Of a stretch of DNA of 64,000 bases, positions 1 through 14,400 are shown piece after piece (position 1 is the first letter of the stretch; every line of letters starts with the position of its first letter). Source of the DNA: Dermatemys mawii (Eukaryota; Chordata; Testudines; Dermatemydidae); the NCBI GenBank assembly GCA_007922305.1, contig ML677476.1, positions 439,675-503,674 of the forward strand. The letters run 5' to 3'. A model generated the notes under the pieces. The model did not search any database. It was not told the origin of the DNA and saw nothing but the letters and a program-made list of their open reading frames with translations. The position numbers and the translations under genes are program-made.

Positions 1-2392
1 ACAGCACCATAAACATGTATTAGCAGGAAATAAAATGTATGTTGATTAACCCTAAAGATAAGCATTAATCTGTTTAGTGTTCATACATTCTAGAAATTAG
101 GGGCGGAACCTTAGCTATTGAAAATGAACATAGTTGAATTACCAACTGAGGAATTGGCAATGTGTAATGAATCCATATGCCACAGACATTTATGAGATAC
201 TTCGCATGTACAGAGGAGTATCTGAGTAGCTGAGATTAGAACCTTGGTTGCACAAAACACAGGACTAGAGCAGTTCAGCTAAAGCAGAAACTCTTTTAAT
301 GTTAGTGGTAGGAGGTCCCTTATCCTCTATGTGGGTGATCTGCTAGAGGACAATGTCACAGGGCCATTGTACTACTAGATTGCCGATACCTCTCACCAGA
401 AATGTCTCCAAATAGCCAATACCTTACCTACCTCAAGAGGAGTGCAGACAGACATTAAGACTGTGTGGGACAAAATGGACCAGTTCCCTAGCTGATACAA
501 ATGGGTGTAGCATCCCTGAAGCCGATAGAGGTACATCCATTTGCACCACCGGAGGATAGGACCCATTGCTTACTGTGTCAGACAAGCACAGTAAGCAATG
601 GGTGAGCAGCGGAGCTGGCTATACCAGGAGGAAAATGCAACCTGCTTTCCCTCACATGCTCCCTGTCTCTTTGCAAGTAACTCTGGAGACCCACTTCCGT
701 GGCATATGGAAATGTCAGCTAACCCCATCGTCGTTTTACCAAGAATACATTAAAGTAAAACCAACAACCTCCAGCTAAACCAAGCACAAAATTAAGCTAA
801 TAACAAATCTACCTGGCATCATGCCCTTAAACGTCCTAAGACTGGGCCTTGAGCAATGGGCCAATGGAAGTGATTTGCAGCCCAGCCACTAACTCAAGCC
901 AGTTAAACCATGGCTACTGAGAGACAAAGCCTCCAGGCTCATCCTAACTACAATGACAGGAAGAAAGATCCCCAGAGATAAACGGGTCCTGGGCCTTACA
1001 GGGATTTGAAAATACTTTTTCAATTGCACCTAGAGTGAAACAGAAATGCAGAGTAAGGATTCAAGCACACCTCTCACAAGCTAAGAGACCTGTCCAGTGC
1101 AAGAAATGGGCAGCTGAATTTTGCACTGGATAGGGCCATCGGGTGGACCTCTGAGGCAGCCCTGCATCCCATCAGCGCATCACTATTCCAGTGCTGATCA
1201 TTCCCCACCTATGCATTGAACATGAATCCAGAAGGCATATGAATGTATTCATCTCGGTTATTCAGGAAGGTTGTGACTAGGACTATGTATTCACACTGGG
1301 GAGAAGGAATCCCCCTCAGCATTCTCATGGGAGCTGCTCAGAGGTTGGGTAGGTGTAGGCGGAGTTACTTGCCCACTTACTCCCTGCCCAGAGCAGGTGA
1401 AAAGAGAATGAACAGAGACTTAACTCCTGCCCTTACTCACTGGCCAGAGTCATGAGGAAAGCAGAGGGAGCTGGGAGTAGAAGTTGGCATTGGTGCTGTA
1501 GGACAGCAGCAAATTACTATCCTGAGGAGCAAGGAGACAGCAAGAGAGGAACTGAGGCAGAGAAGGATGTCTCCTAGGGATACTTCTGGGAGCTCATGCA
1601 CTACCCATTGCTCAGGGTTGTATCCAATGTCACCATCTAGCCTTAAATCTTACTTTCCTTCTATGCAGATGGCCACCTCCCTGCTTTCAATTATAAATTA
1701 AGGGCACTGGTATGAACTAAACCAAAGGGGCTGAATTCAAACTGGGTTTGCACTGACTTATGCTGCTGTAACCCCAGGTGCATGGTCCCAGGAGTAGAAA
1801 GTCTGCTGGGGAGACATCTATGGTACCCATATCTTCAGCATCCCCTCCACAATGGGATGGACAGTATGGGCAAATGCAATCCAGTAAGTAGCTAGGAAGG
1901 AAGTGTTGCAAAGGTGGATAGTGCACGTGCTAATTTAGTGCATCCCTTCTGCAGTCTCCACAGGGAAGATTCCTATGGAGATCTGGCTAGAAACTAAATC
2001 TGACTCCTCACCATGAAAGCCCCAAGACAAGGTGGCAGCAGTAATAATGTCTCCCCTTCCTCCATGCAGGAAAATTAGCACCTCCCTCTATACTTAACTT
2101 GGGCCATTGTGTTTGACCAAAGTCTAAAAGAAAGTAGAGGAGCATGTAGTGTTAGGAAAACATGAAAAGCTGGATGGTTCATAGTGCTGATAGACAGAAG
2201 TAACAGAGAGAGAAAGGAGGGAGCATTTTTCTCTCTAGTATAAAGACCTGCTGACAATACCATTACCTTTCTGATTGAGAAAGCCCCTAGACACGTGCAG
2301 CACATGGGAGCACACTGCTGCTGGAATGTATGTAAATAAACATAAACTATAGACAGGAGAGAGAACTAAGCAGGTTGTTCTTCCCGTTTCAG
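1..2392. other. Gene-free 5' flank or first intron of copy A
   Basis: No credible coding or RNA gene is visible; the short open frames here have no family features. The whole stretch aligns to 34567-37052 upstream of copy B. Identity is very high in the last 250 bases and only moderate before. It is probably the intron between the untranslated and first coding exon. Confidence 0.6.
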
Positions 2393-2394
2393 AG

Positions 2395-2454
2395 ATGATT
2401 CTGCTGGCTGCATTCCTGGGCGTGGCTGCTGCACTGCAACCATCCACCGGACAG
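2395..2454 (+). CDS. CRISP: CRISP copy A coding exon 1 (signal peptide)
   Basis: Twenty codons starting [10 protein letters not shown] form the signal peptide and the first mature residues. A pyrimidine-rich tract and AG at 2391-2392 precede the exon, leaving only two untranslated bases before the ATG. The donor GTAGGA is at 2455. The protein is identical to copy B, with two synonymous differences. Confidence 0.93.
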
Positions 2455-5400
2455 GTAGGACGAGAGTTGGGTGGGAAACATTTCTCCAATCCCAGGAACA
2501 TTTTGAGATTTCTGAAATGCTTCTTGCCCTGAAACAGGACGAAAAGTAAAAATTTCAACTATTTTTGCAAACTGAAAAAGAAAAACACATTTGGGTCAAG
2601 TCATTCAAAACATTCCACTTCAGTTATTTAAAGGCACTTCATGTTGATTTTGACTATTTTTTGGGGTGGGAGTGAAATTTTAAACCCAGTTAAGTCCCTA
2701 AAGCAACAGAAGCATTTAACGTGACTTAAGTCCTTAAAATGGTACAATTGTTCGAGGCAAATGAAAGGCCAGATCCTGCAAATACTTTCACGCTTAACAT
2801 TACTCATACAAGTAGTCCTCTCAATGGCAATAAAGTTACTCAACTTGGTCACATTAAGAAGTAATCCTAGGATGAGGACCTAAGCCCCTTTGTGTGAGTG
2901 AGACTAAATGAAAAGGGAAATGGCACACAGGTGCAGTAGACTGAGCTTAGATGTTCATCGTTGGGAAAACTGAGGGTTATAATGAAAACTGTTTTGTAAC
3001 CTTAGGTATGACATTCATGATCACGAAGAAATACTATAGCACACGAAAGAACAAACTCTTTGTGTTATTTTTCACAGATGTGAAAGGAGTAAGATTTTCC
3101 AAATGTCGAAAGCTTCAGCAAAAATTTCCAAACAGCTGCTTAATAGTCACATAGCCCAATATAACAATTTCTTTGCTCTATGTCCATGCATCTTAGCACA
3201 ATGGGATCCTTATCCAGGACTGGGCTTCCTAGGAGCAACCAGAATGTAAATAAAGAAATAATTCAATGTAATTGTTCCTGTCTTTACCAGCACTGAATTT
3301 AGCCAAATATACAGTATATAGAAGAATCTGTCAATCTAAAAAAACCCTAAGATAAGATAATAATATTAATTTCTCATTTCGAAATTGTGCTCACCGGAGA
3401 ACATATGAAGTAGGGTGCTAGGTGACGTAGAATACAGACAGAATCTCACCCACAATTTATTAATTAATTATTGATTCATTCTAATTAAATTCTTTTAAAA
3501 ATATTTCATGAATTAATGATGTTGATAAAGAGACATTACTTGGATTTGATTCCTAGCTTCACATGTAAGATATTTTAGACTCACGCAACCTATATAAGAA
3601 AAAAACATTGTACATTTTTGTATTTAGACATCAGATTTTGATGCTCTCTCAACTGACAAGGCAGATCAACAAAAGGAGATTGTTGACAAGCACAATGCTC
3701 TAAGGAGAGGGGTGATGCCAACTGCTAGCAACATGCTGAGGATGGTAAGATGCATTTTGCAAAGTAATCTGTAATATATACTATAATGTTACTAGAGAAT
3801 CTGCAAGGGCACAACATTTCAGCCGGCAGAAAACATGCCATTTGAATCCTTTCCCCGATAAAATGCTAGAGAACATAGCCGTTATCAACGAAAGGGAGCA
3901 CTGGTGAGGGGTGACAAATCTTGCTGCTCATGCACAGTGTTTCCCTTTCAAGTGAACAGAAAACGCACTAGCTCTGATCTCTCGGGTTGTCTTGTGGTAT
4001 GTTCAAATTCAAACTCAAATGACCACAAGGGCCACTTGAGGACTAGTACATTGGCCCAAGGGACGCATCACTGACATAGCCCCTGAGGGCCCCACCCCTG
4101 CTCCCACTCCACCCCTGCTCCTTTCATGAGGCCAGGGGGTGAAGAGTGTGGCGGGAGCTCAGGGCAGGGAATTGGGATGCAGGAAGGGTACGGGGTGCAG
4201 CGGGATCTCAGGGCAGGGGGTTGGGGTGCAGGCTACGGTGGGGGCTCAGGGAAGGGGGTCAGGGCAGGGGGTTGGGGTGCAGGAGGAGTGTGGGGAGTGG
4301 CAAGGGGCTCAGGGCAGGGGGTTGACCTGCAAGGAGCGGTTCAGGGGCTGGGCTTCAGCCCAGCTTGCACCAGGGGCAGGGCTGGCTCCCTGCCTTCCTG
4401 CTCTGCCCTGCCCCCACGCTGTTCCGGGAAGTGGCCGGAACCTAGGAGCAGGGGACACATAGGCCTGTGTGTTGCCCCGATCGCTCCTCCAGCTACCTCC
4501 CTCGAAGCTCCCGTTCCCAGCCAATGGGAGCTGTGGGGGGCATGGAAGCAACGGCAGCATACAGACGCTGCCCCCCGCTGCCCCCCAGGTTCTGACCACT
4601 TCGCGGAGCAGCATGGGGGCAGGGCAGGCAGGCAGGGAGCCTACCCTGACCCCGGTGCGCACTGGGCTGGAGCCACTCTAGGTAAATGGAGGGGGGTAGA
4701 GTGGGGCGGGAGAGGCTGCGGGGAGCTGGCGGGCCACAGAAAATAACCCCGCGGGCCACGTGTTTGAGACCCCTGCTCTAGCTAGTCACCGTGGTATCTA
4801 GCCTCCTCCTAAGGCGTGCAGTTACTGAGTTCCTTCACTTTTACTGCCCAGATGAAGAGAAGGAGTTGTCAAGATTTTAAACACTTTGAAAATGCAGTTT
4901 CCAAGGGAATGCTCTCTTCTACATTCTGAATTACTAAGAGGTACACGTCTGAACACCAAATGTTTCTCATTTAATTAAGGAATGGAGTCCTGCAGCTGCA
5001 ATGACTGCCAAAAGTTGGGCAAATGAATGTACTTTAACCCACAGTCCCCCAAACAGAAGGACAACTAGTAAGTAAAGCATCAGTTTTAAATGAATAATGC
5101 ATAATTCAACCAAGTATATGAACAATTTTCACATAATATAACCCCATTCATATTTAAGTGGCATTAATATTTTGCTGAATGAATAACATTTATAACAGTG
5201 GAGTGTATGGATTCATCTATTCTGCTGTGTGATATTTAGAGTTAAGCAATATTTTCTGAATATAGACTAAATTTCAACATTAAAAAAAAATGAAAAAATT
5301 CCAAGAAATTTCACAATTTTTAATTTTGGGGAAAAAAGAGAAAAAAATTCAAATGTTTTTGTTTAGATTTATCTCCTTCTAATCCTCCTCCTCCAACTCC

Positions 5401-8400
5401 TTATCTCTAAACAACTCTAATAATATGAAAAGTATTTTGTGTGAAGGTAACACACTTTTAATTGAGGTCACAGAGTGATGAACAATGCTGTTGTCACTTT
5501 GAGCTTATTCAAGACTGGAGCGAAAACAAAACATGACATGAGCACTACTGACACATGATAAAGTTTGAATCCAAATGTAAGTTTTGATTTTGATCTCTGT
5601 TGCATGAATTTTATGCTGTTGTAATTCCACTGACTTCCATGGAGTTACTCCTAATTTAAGAATCATTGCAAGAAAACCTATATTCTCAATATTTTCATAA
5701 CAAACATCAGGGTGGATTAAGAACATAAGAACGTCCATACTGGTTCAGACCAAAGGTCCATCTAGCACAGTATCCTGTCTTGAGATAGTGGCCAATGTCA
5801 GGTCTCCCTGAGGGAATGAACAGAACAGGTAATCATCCAGTAATCCATTCCCTGACACCCATTGCCAGCCTCTGGCAATCAGAGGCCAGGGACACCGTCC
5901 CTGCCCATGCTGGGTAATAGCCATTGATGGACCTATCCTCCATGAATTTATCTAGTTCTTTTTTGAACCCTCCTATAGTCTTGGCCTTCACAACATCCTC
6001 AGGCAAGAATTCCACAGGTGGACTGTGCGTTGTGTGAAGAAATGCTTCCTTTTGTTTGTTTTGAACCTGCTGCCTTTTAAATTCATTTGGCAACCTGTAG
6101 TTCCTGCGTGATGAGAAGGAGTAAATAACACTTTCTTATTTACTTTCTGCACACCAGTCATGATTTTATAGACCACAATCATATCACCCCTTGGCATCTT
6201 TCACAAGTTGAAAAGCCACAGTCTTATTTATCTCTTCTCTTACAGAAGCTGTTCTAGACCCCTAATAATTTTTATTGCCCTTTTCTGAATCCTTTTCAAG
6301 TCCAATATATCTTTTTTGAAATGGGGTGACCACATCTGCATTCGGTATTCAATATGTGGGCATACCATGGATTTATACAGAGGCAATATGATACATTCTG
6401 TCCTATTCTCTATCCCTTTCTTAATTATTCCCAACATTCTATTAGCTTTTTTGACTGCCATTGCACATTGAGTGGATGTTTTTAGAGAACTATCCACAAT
6501 GACTCCAAGATCTCTTTCTTGAGTGATAACAGCTGATTTAGACCCCATCACTTTATATGTATAGTTGGGATTATGTTTTCCATTGTGCATTATTTTGCAT
6601 TTATCAACAGTGAATTTCATCTGCCATTTTGTTGCCCAGTCACCCAGTTTTGAGAGAGTTTTTTGTAGCTCTTTGCAGTCTGCCTGGGACTTAACTATCT
6701 TGCGTAGTTTTGTATCATCTGCAAATTTTGCCACCTCACTGTTTACCCCCTTTTCCAGACCATTTATGAGTATGTTGAATAGGATTGGTTCCAGTGCAGA
6801 TTCCTGGGGGACACCACTATTTACCTCTATCCATTCTGAAAACTGACCATTTATTCCTGCCTTTTGTTGCCTATCTTTTAACCAGTTACCAATTCATGAG
6901 AACACCTCCCATCTTATCCCATAACAGCTTATTTTGCTTAAGAGCCTTTGGTGAGGGATCTTGTCAAAGTCTTTCTGAAAATCTAAGTACAATATAGCCA
7001 CTGGATCCCCCTTGTCCACATGCTTGTTGACCCCCTCAAAGAATTCTAGTAGATTGGTGAGGCATGACTTCCCTTTATAAAAACCACTCTTTCCTATAGT
7101 TTCAATAAGTATGCCTGGTACTGAAGTCAGGCTTATGAGCTTATAATTGCTGGAATCACTTCTGCGGCCCCTTTTAAAAATTAGTGTCACATTAGCTATT
7201 CTCCAGTAATTCGGTACAGAAGCTGTTATAAAGGATAGGTTATAGACAACAGTTAGCAAATTCTGCAATCTCACATCTGAGTTTCTTCATAACTTTTGGG
7301 TGAATACAATATAGTCCCGGTGACTTATTACTGTTTAGTTTATCAATTTGTTCCAAAATCTCCTCTAATGACTCCTCAATCTGGGACAGTTCCTCAGATT
7401 TGTCACCTAGAAAGAATGGCTACGGTTTGGGAGTCTCTCTCACATCCTCAGTCATGAAGCCCAATGCAAAGAATTCATTTAGTTTCTCCATAGTGGCCTT
7501 ATCATCCTTGAGTGCTCCTTTAGCATCTCAATCATCCAGTGGCCTCACGAGTTGTTTAACAGACAAAAAAAAATTCTATAAATTTTAGAGTCTTTGGCTA
7601 GCTGTTCTTCAAAAAAAAAATTGGCCTTCCTAATTATATTTTTATACTTTGTTTGCCAGAGTGTGTGCTCCTTTCTATTTTCCTCACAGGAATTTAACTT
7701 CCACTTTTTAAAGGATGCCTTTTTGTCTCTTACTGCTTCTTTTACTGTGTTGTTTAGCCATGGTGTCACTTTTTTGGTTCGCTTACTGTGGTTTTTAATT
7801 TGGGGTATACATTTAAGTTGAGCCTCTATATTGGTGTCTTTAAAAATTTTTCATATGGCTTGTAGATCCTTAACAGTAGCTCCTTGAAATATAGACATAG
7901 TTTATGGAGGAAACCAGAAGGCTGGGCCAGTATGAGATTATTCAGGATGCCGTGGACTGGGAACGAGTGAGCAACGTCAAGGAGTTTTTGCTGGCAGCAA
8001 CATCTGTCTAGTGTGGGTGGCTATTACAGTTTTTGAGATCCTTTGGCATTTTGGAGAAGTGACAAAGAGTCCTGTGGCACCTTAAAGACTAACTTTAGTT
8101 AGTCTTTAAGGTGCCACAGGACTCTTTGTCACTTCTGCAATTCCAGACTAACACGGATACCCCTCTGATTTTTGGCATTTTGATAGATCTGGGCTCTGCT
8201 AATTTATCAGTGCCATGAGGGTTCAGATAAACATCTGAATCTTTGAATGCTTATGAGAATCAAAGTTAACCTTTGAACCATTAGGATTTACCCAACACTA
8301 TTCACTCATGATCTGGAGAGTGACAAAGGGCAAGGCTGCGTGGGTGTTCCGGAAATGAAACAAATTCTTCCCACCAGACTTTCTTAGAAATCCCTGAATC

Positions 8401-11400
8401 TTCTACTGGTTCTACCCGCATGATGGAGCACTTGTATCTTCTTAAAACCCTTTCATCGGCTTTTCTGACTTGTTTCCTTTCCATTTTCAGCAGTGGCCTG
8501 TGGCGAAAATCTCTACATGTCAACTGCACCCAATTCCTGGTCAGATGCAATTCAAGCTTGGTATAAAGAGGTGGAAAATTTCATATATGGTATTGGGTCA
8601 ACCACACCAGGGGCAGTGACTGGTCATTATACTCAGGTAGGGACCATAACACCACTTGTTACACTCATGTTTTAACTGATACATGTTTGACTAAATGATT
8701 ATCATGGGTAGTAGAAATAACAGCTTCACTATATTTAAAGAAAATAAACACCATGAAAGATAAGAATGATTCCAACAGAGCAAAATTAATGTGGCAAAAA
8801 ATAAGAATATGGGAACTGTAGACTAAATGTTATGCCCAACTTCCTCAAAGTGAGGTCTATTAGACCAAAGGTTATGGTGGAAACCTCATGGCTTGAATAT
8901 TTTAAAACTAAGCTAGACCAATCTTCTAAAGTTGTAGGGAACAATACCATATTGGCAAAGGAATAGACTCGGCAACCTACTAGATTTTTTTCTTGTGGGA
9001 GTAATGTTGTTCTTGCTGTACTGATGGAAAATTAGGTTATAAGTTATTATCTTCCCTTACTGTTTCTTCAATAACTTCTTCAGACACATACACATTCACA
9101 AATTATAAACTAATCAAGTTAATTCTTCTACAGGTAAGGAAGGAAGAATGTGTGAGAGAAGTTATTTGTATTTTTAAATATTTTGGAGGCCTTAAGTTAT
9201 TACTGGAATGGGGGCGAGATAAGAACCTAGAGAGATAAACCTCTCTGGACTGGTGTACAAACTCTGTAGAATTGTATTGTCTTAGCCCTGATCTACAATG
9301 GCAGGGGAGGTCAATCTAAGATATGCAACTTCAGCTATGTGAATAGTGTAGCTGAAATCGGCATATTTAGGTAGACTTACCATGGCATCTTCATGGTGCT
9401 GAGTTGACTACTGCTGCTCCCTCGTTGACTCCACCTGCACCTCTCACAGGTAGGGATCACATCTAGACTAGATGCGATAAATCGTTCCTGAAAGATTGAT
9501 CGCTACCCACCCATCCGGCAGGTAGGGTAGACATGGCCTTAGACTTCATGCCCCGAAGGGGCCATTATGACCATCTAGTCTCACCAGCTGCGGGTGACAC
9601 TGACCAGATACTTTTATCGAGTGAATCCTGAATCTTGCCCAACAGTTTGTGGTTGAACCAGAGTATGTGTTGTTTGTATGTATATGTCTTGATTTAAATA
9701 TTCCAGATGAATGAGAATCTGACATATTGGTTGCATTTCATTCCCATTACGTCCTATAAAGGGTGAGTAAGACCATATGAAAACTACATAGTTGTTTCTG
9801 GTTTCTCTCCAGAATATGAGATGTGACTTATATTCTGCCACACTATGTATTAAGATAATATGCCCAAATCCAGCTTCATAGAAAACCTTTTTAAATGTAT
9901 ATTTTACATTAAAAATATAGTCTTCACATTCACTCATGTAGATACTCTTCTGTCTCCAGGTGGCTTGGTACAAGTCTTATCAGATTGGATGTGCAGTTGC
10001 CTATTGCCCTGAGAGTGAATACAACTACTTTTATGTTTGCCATTACTGCCCTGCGTATGTATTAACTATAGATTTAATTGATTATTGGAATTCCTTAGTG
10101 TTTTAATTCATTTAAATGACCCAGGAAACGTTCAGCTACATTGCAGATTGCATCATAATTTTGTAGTGGGCTTATTGTCGGAGGGCCAGTTCAGTAATAA
10201 TGGCGTGCAGAAGCATATGTGCAAATTACATTCTAAAACAGAACAACTCATAAAACCCTTAATAATTGCCCAGTGAGGTCTGCTCCGCTTAAAAATCTAA
10301 ACATTATTTTCAAACTGCTTGGTAAGTGAGAAATAGGAGCATATTCTTTTCATCCAAAATGGGCTGCAAGCAGGGCTGGTTCTAGGTTTTTCGCTGCCCC
10401 AAGCAAAAAAAATTTTGGCTGCCCCCCACCCCAGCCCTGGGCTCCCCACACTCACCCGCACCCCAATGCCGCCCCAGCTCTGGGCTCTCCCCCCCACACC
10501 CAGACCCGCTGCCACTCCTGCCCTAGGATCTCCCTCCACCACCAGCAACCCCCTGCTGCCCCAGTGCTGGGCTCCCTCCCTCATCTGCAGCCCCTTGCCG
10601 AACCAGGTCTGGGTTCTCCCCCACCAATGCCCTTCCCCCACCCACATCCCCATGCTACCCAAGCCCTGGGATCCGCCTCCCCACACACCTGCACCAGATG
10701 GTAATTGGGAGGGCAGAGCCAGGGGAACCTCCCCGACAGAGGGCTGAGGAGCCAGGGCAGGGCAGGGAGTGGCTGGCAGGGAGTGGAGCCCTGGAGAGCA
10801 GGATGCAGGACCCTCACGGCAGCGCCCTGGACACCAGTCGCCTCTATGGCCCCACTGCTGCTGCTGCTCCTTGCCACCCTGCCGCAGCCGCTGGGAGGCG
10901 TGGGCTGCTTTGCCCAGCCCCAGCTGTGGTGACTTGGGGAAGCCGCCCTGCAGCACCTCCAGGAGGCTCCTTATGCCCCACTGGGCAGCCCCTAGCTCAA
11001 ATATCCCGCATGCCACGTGTTGGAGCCTGTCTGACATCAGGGCACCCCTTCACTCTCCCCGCACATGGCACACTGCTGCTGCTGGACTCTAGCCCCAGGG
11101 CCAGCTTCGGCCACCTGCTTTGGCTCTTCCACCGACTAGACCTGGACAGCGTCTATCTGGGTGAGCACCGACCCCCAAGCAAAGGAAAAAAAAAAAGAGA
11201 ATGGTGGGAATGTCACCCCTGCAAATGTGCCACCCCAAGCACTTGCTTGTTTTGCTGGTGCCTAAAGCCGGCCCTGGCTGCAAGAAGCTTTTCCTGGGGC
11301 ATGTTATCCAATAATTGCCCCTTGCACAGAAGGGGATTCACCATAAAACAAACTGTTGGGTAGCACATGCCCCCTCCAATGACAGGGCCCCCCCAAAATG

Positions 11401-14400
11401 CAAGACAAATATCTCACAACCTGCCCCCAAGTCCCGGCTGGCGATGCAGCAGGGCTCAAGCAGCCGGCTGCTGGCACATCTCTGCATGCAACTGAATGGG
11501 GGAGGCAGCTCCGTGCGCAGCCCCGCCCAGGGCAGTGCATGGAGCCCCACTGCCCCTCACCCACAATACACACACAGAGCTGTGCCAGCCGGCTCTGCCT
11601 CCCTCCCACCGCGCCGCTTCCCTCCCGGAAATGACTGGCTTGTCTCTACAGCCCTTGGAGGGGGGAAGTGTGTCCCTGCCCCCAGCTGCCCTTGCCCCGA
11701 GCGCCGACTCCGCAGCTCCCATTGACTGCGGCCACTGGGAGCTGTGGGGGTGGCACCTACAGAGACCCCCCAGCTCTCCCCGCACCTACACTGCAGTCCA
11801 GGATACATCTATATGAGCTGCAGTCCCACCTGTGCTAGTTTTATTCTAGCTCGCCTGAAAAAATAATAGCCAGGGTGCATCCGAACAGGCATCCGCCCAG
11901 GCTGGATAAGGCTGCCTGACCCCTCTAAGCACATACTCACATGTGCAGCCTGTGCTGAAGCCTGTCCCACTACATCTTCACTTATTTGCAGCCCGATTGC
12001 GGGACTAGAGCTAGTGAGGGGTGTCAGCACAACCTGCTAATCACACCCACTCCGGCAGTGTAAGTGTCCCCTGTGTGTAAAGGAAGATGTGTGTTGTAGA
12101 CTAGCTTTACATTTTATGCTGTTTAATTTTACCATTTCAGGGGGAATGACAGAAACGTAACAAGCACACCTTACAAATCAGGGCCAGTGTGTGGAGATTG
12201 CCCCAGTGCTTGTGACAAAGGACTGTGCAGTAAGTTTTAGCAATTTGAAGTATTAATAAGTGACAACTTTGCTCCACTGCGAAAGAATGATTCATTCTCT
12301 TGGCAGGAAGGATTTGGGAAATTATCACCTCAAAAACCATGGCTCCAGAGCCAGACTGTAAGGCCCTTACACACGCTCATTGCTAAGCGTGTTGGGGCTC
12401 ATATAAGGGCCTCTGGGGGGGAACTGGTATGTCTGGGGAATGTCATTGTGTTATCACGTCCCCCTCAAAAGAGAAGACTGAGGGGAAGTCTCAGAGATGT
12501 ACAATTTTGTTATAAAGGAGATGGTGATCAGTTGTTCTCCACATCCTCCCAGGGTAGGACAAGAAGTAATTGGCTTAGTTTACAGTAAGATTTAGATATT
12601 ACGGAAATCTTTCTAACTCTAAGGATAGTTAAGCAGGAGAACTGGTTGGAATCCCCATCATTGGAAGTTTGTTTTTTTTTAAGAATAGGCTAGATTAACC
12701 TGTCAGATGGCCTAGGAATACTTAATTCTGCCTCAGCATGGGAGCAGATGACCTCTCAAGGTCCCTTCCAGCCCTAAATTTCTGTACTGACTAGGACTTT
12801 ATACCATTAGTCTGATTTATTATTTGCATTGTGATAGCACTTAGGAGTCACTATCATGGACTAGGACTCCGTTGTGCTAGGCACCACGTAAATAGACGAT
12901 GAACAGTCCAACTGAAATCAGTGAGACAACTTGTGGACTAAACTGCTGCTTAATATGAGCCTCTGCCTCCACCCCACAAAAAAAGAAAAAGGAACCTGTG
13001 AAAATATTACAAATATTTAACACCTACAATGGCAAGAGCAAGTGCCCACAGGGATTTTAGACCATGTCATTCATCCAGTCCAAGTGGAGTAATGGCATTT
13101 TTCTGCTTCTCATTCTGGGTAATAATCTTTGAGCCCCAGTGTGGAACCTTTACTCACCCTGGTGAGCATTTACTCATGAAAGTAGCTCCATTGGCTTCAG
13201 TGGGACTGAGTAAGTGCTTCTCCACCTGGGTAAGCACTGCACATTCTATCTCTCAGTGCTTTATATAGTAGACCCTTTGCCTGTGAGCAACAAGTTTCTT
13301 TTAAGATTGCTGTGGTATCTCTTCCACTACAGCAAAGCTGGCTTGTGGTGAGTGAGAAAAAGCTGGCTGAACGGCTGAGTCTCTAATCTGTTATGTCTCC
13401 TAATGTGCCTCCCCAATCAGAGAAAGGCGGCTCTCATCCCCCCTCTCATGTGAGGTAGACTGTTAGTGCCTTTTGCTGATGCAAGCAGAGTCAGAATGAG
13501 CTCCACCCTGACATCCAGTGGTGAGCTGTGGAAAAGGACTTCAGGGGCTGATCTAGTTTGCATGGGCACACCCACTCTGCCTAGCATGATGGAACTGCTT
13601 GCCCAAATGATCACTTTGGCTCTGTGGGATCCCCAGTCTCTTTGTTATTGGGGAAGGCATAATAAAGTGTTGTTATCCTGGCTATGTGAATCAAGGACAG
13701 TAGAACTGTACTTAGCATTTTATGCTGGAGGGACTTGCCCTCAACTTAGCAGAACTTGCTAGGCAAGTGACATTGTTTCCAAAGCCCAGTCATTGAAACA
13801 GGCTGGTGATAGGTATGTGTGGTTGTGGCTTATGAAACACACATGTGGACCAACTATAACCCCTGGGGGTGCTGCACCTAAGGCAGGCACAGTGGTTCTG
13901 GGAGTAAAGGAACAGTATGGCTACCCTGATACCAAGTGAAATGATGCAGACAACACATCCCACTGAATATGCACAGAGGAGAATGAGGCCATTTCTCTGG
14001 CCTTCATTCAGCCCCTCTACTCATTTTGGAGTGACTAGGACCATCATATTGAGTCAACGAGTTCCCTAAGGATGACATTTATCCATGTGTAGAGGGTCGC
14101 CACAAAGCTTATTCCCCATTAAGGTCTCACCAGTTACTATTTTCATGAGTTAAGTTGGACTGTAATGTGGTACAGACCTTGTATTGACCCTCAACACAGA
14201 GTTGTATTTCACCATGAGCTCAAAGTGAGATTGTGCCAAGCCCTGGCAAAGGTGCAAGGGAAGTAGGACAGTTCCTTATGACATACTCCTTCTGGATGAC
14301 TGGGCTGATATATGGATACAGTCCATAGAAAACACTAGGTTTGCAAAGCTGGATAACTCATTCCTGGGACAAAAACACTACTGGGAAATACAAGGACAGA

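Noticed and set aside
4126..4746. 206-codon open frame in a GC-rich block (plus others overlapping on both strands)
   Set aside because: It lies inside a hAT element, is low-complexity (Gly/Ala/Gln-rich from a GGGCAGG repeat), and frames are open on both strands, as expected from base composition.
10297..11037. 246-codon minus-strand open frame and several overlapping plus-strand frames
   Set aside because: It spans the end of a nonautonomous hAT element and its flank, has no transposase or other domain motif, and is absent from copy B.
11480..11816. Overlapping open frames of about 100-136 codons on both strands
   Set aside because: GC-rich repeat sequence missing from copy B; no domain motif.
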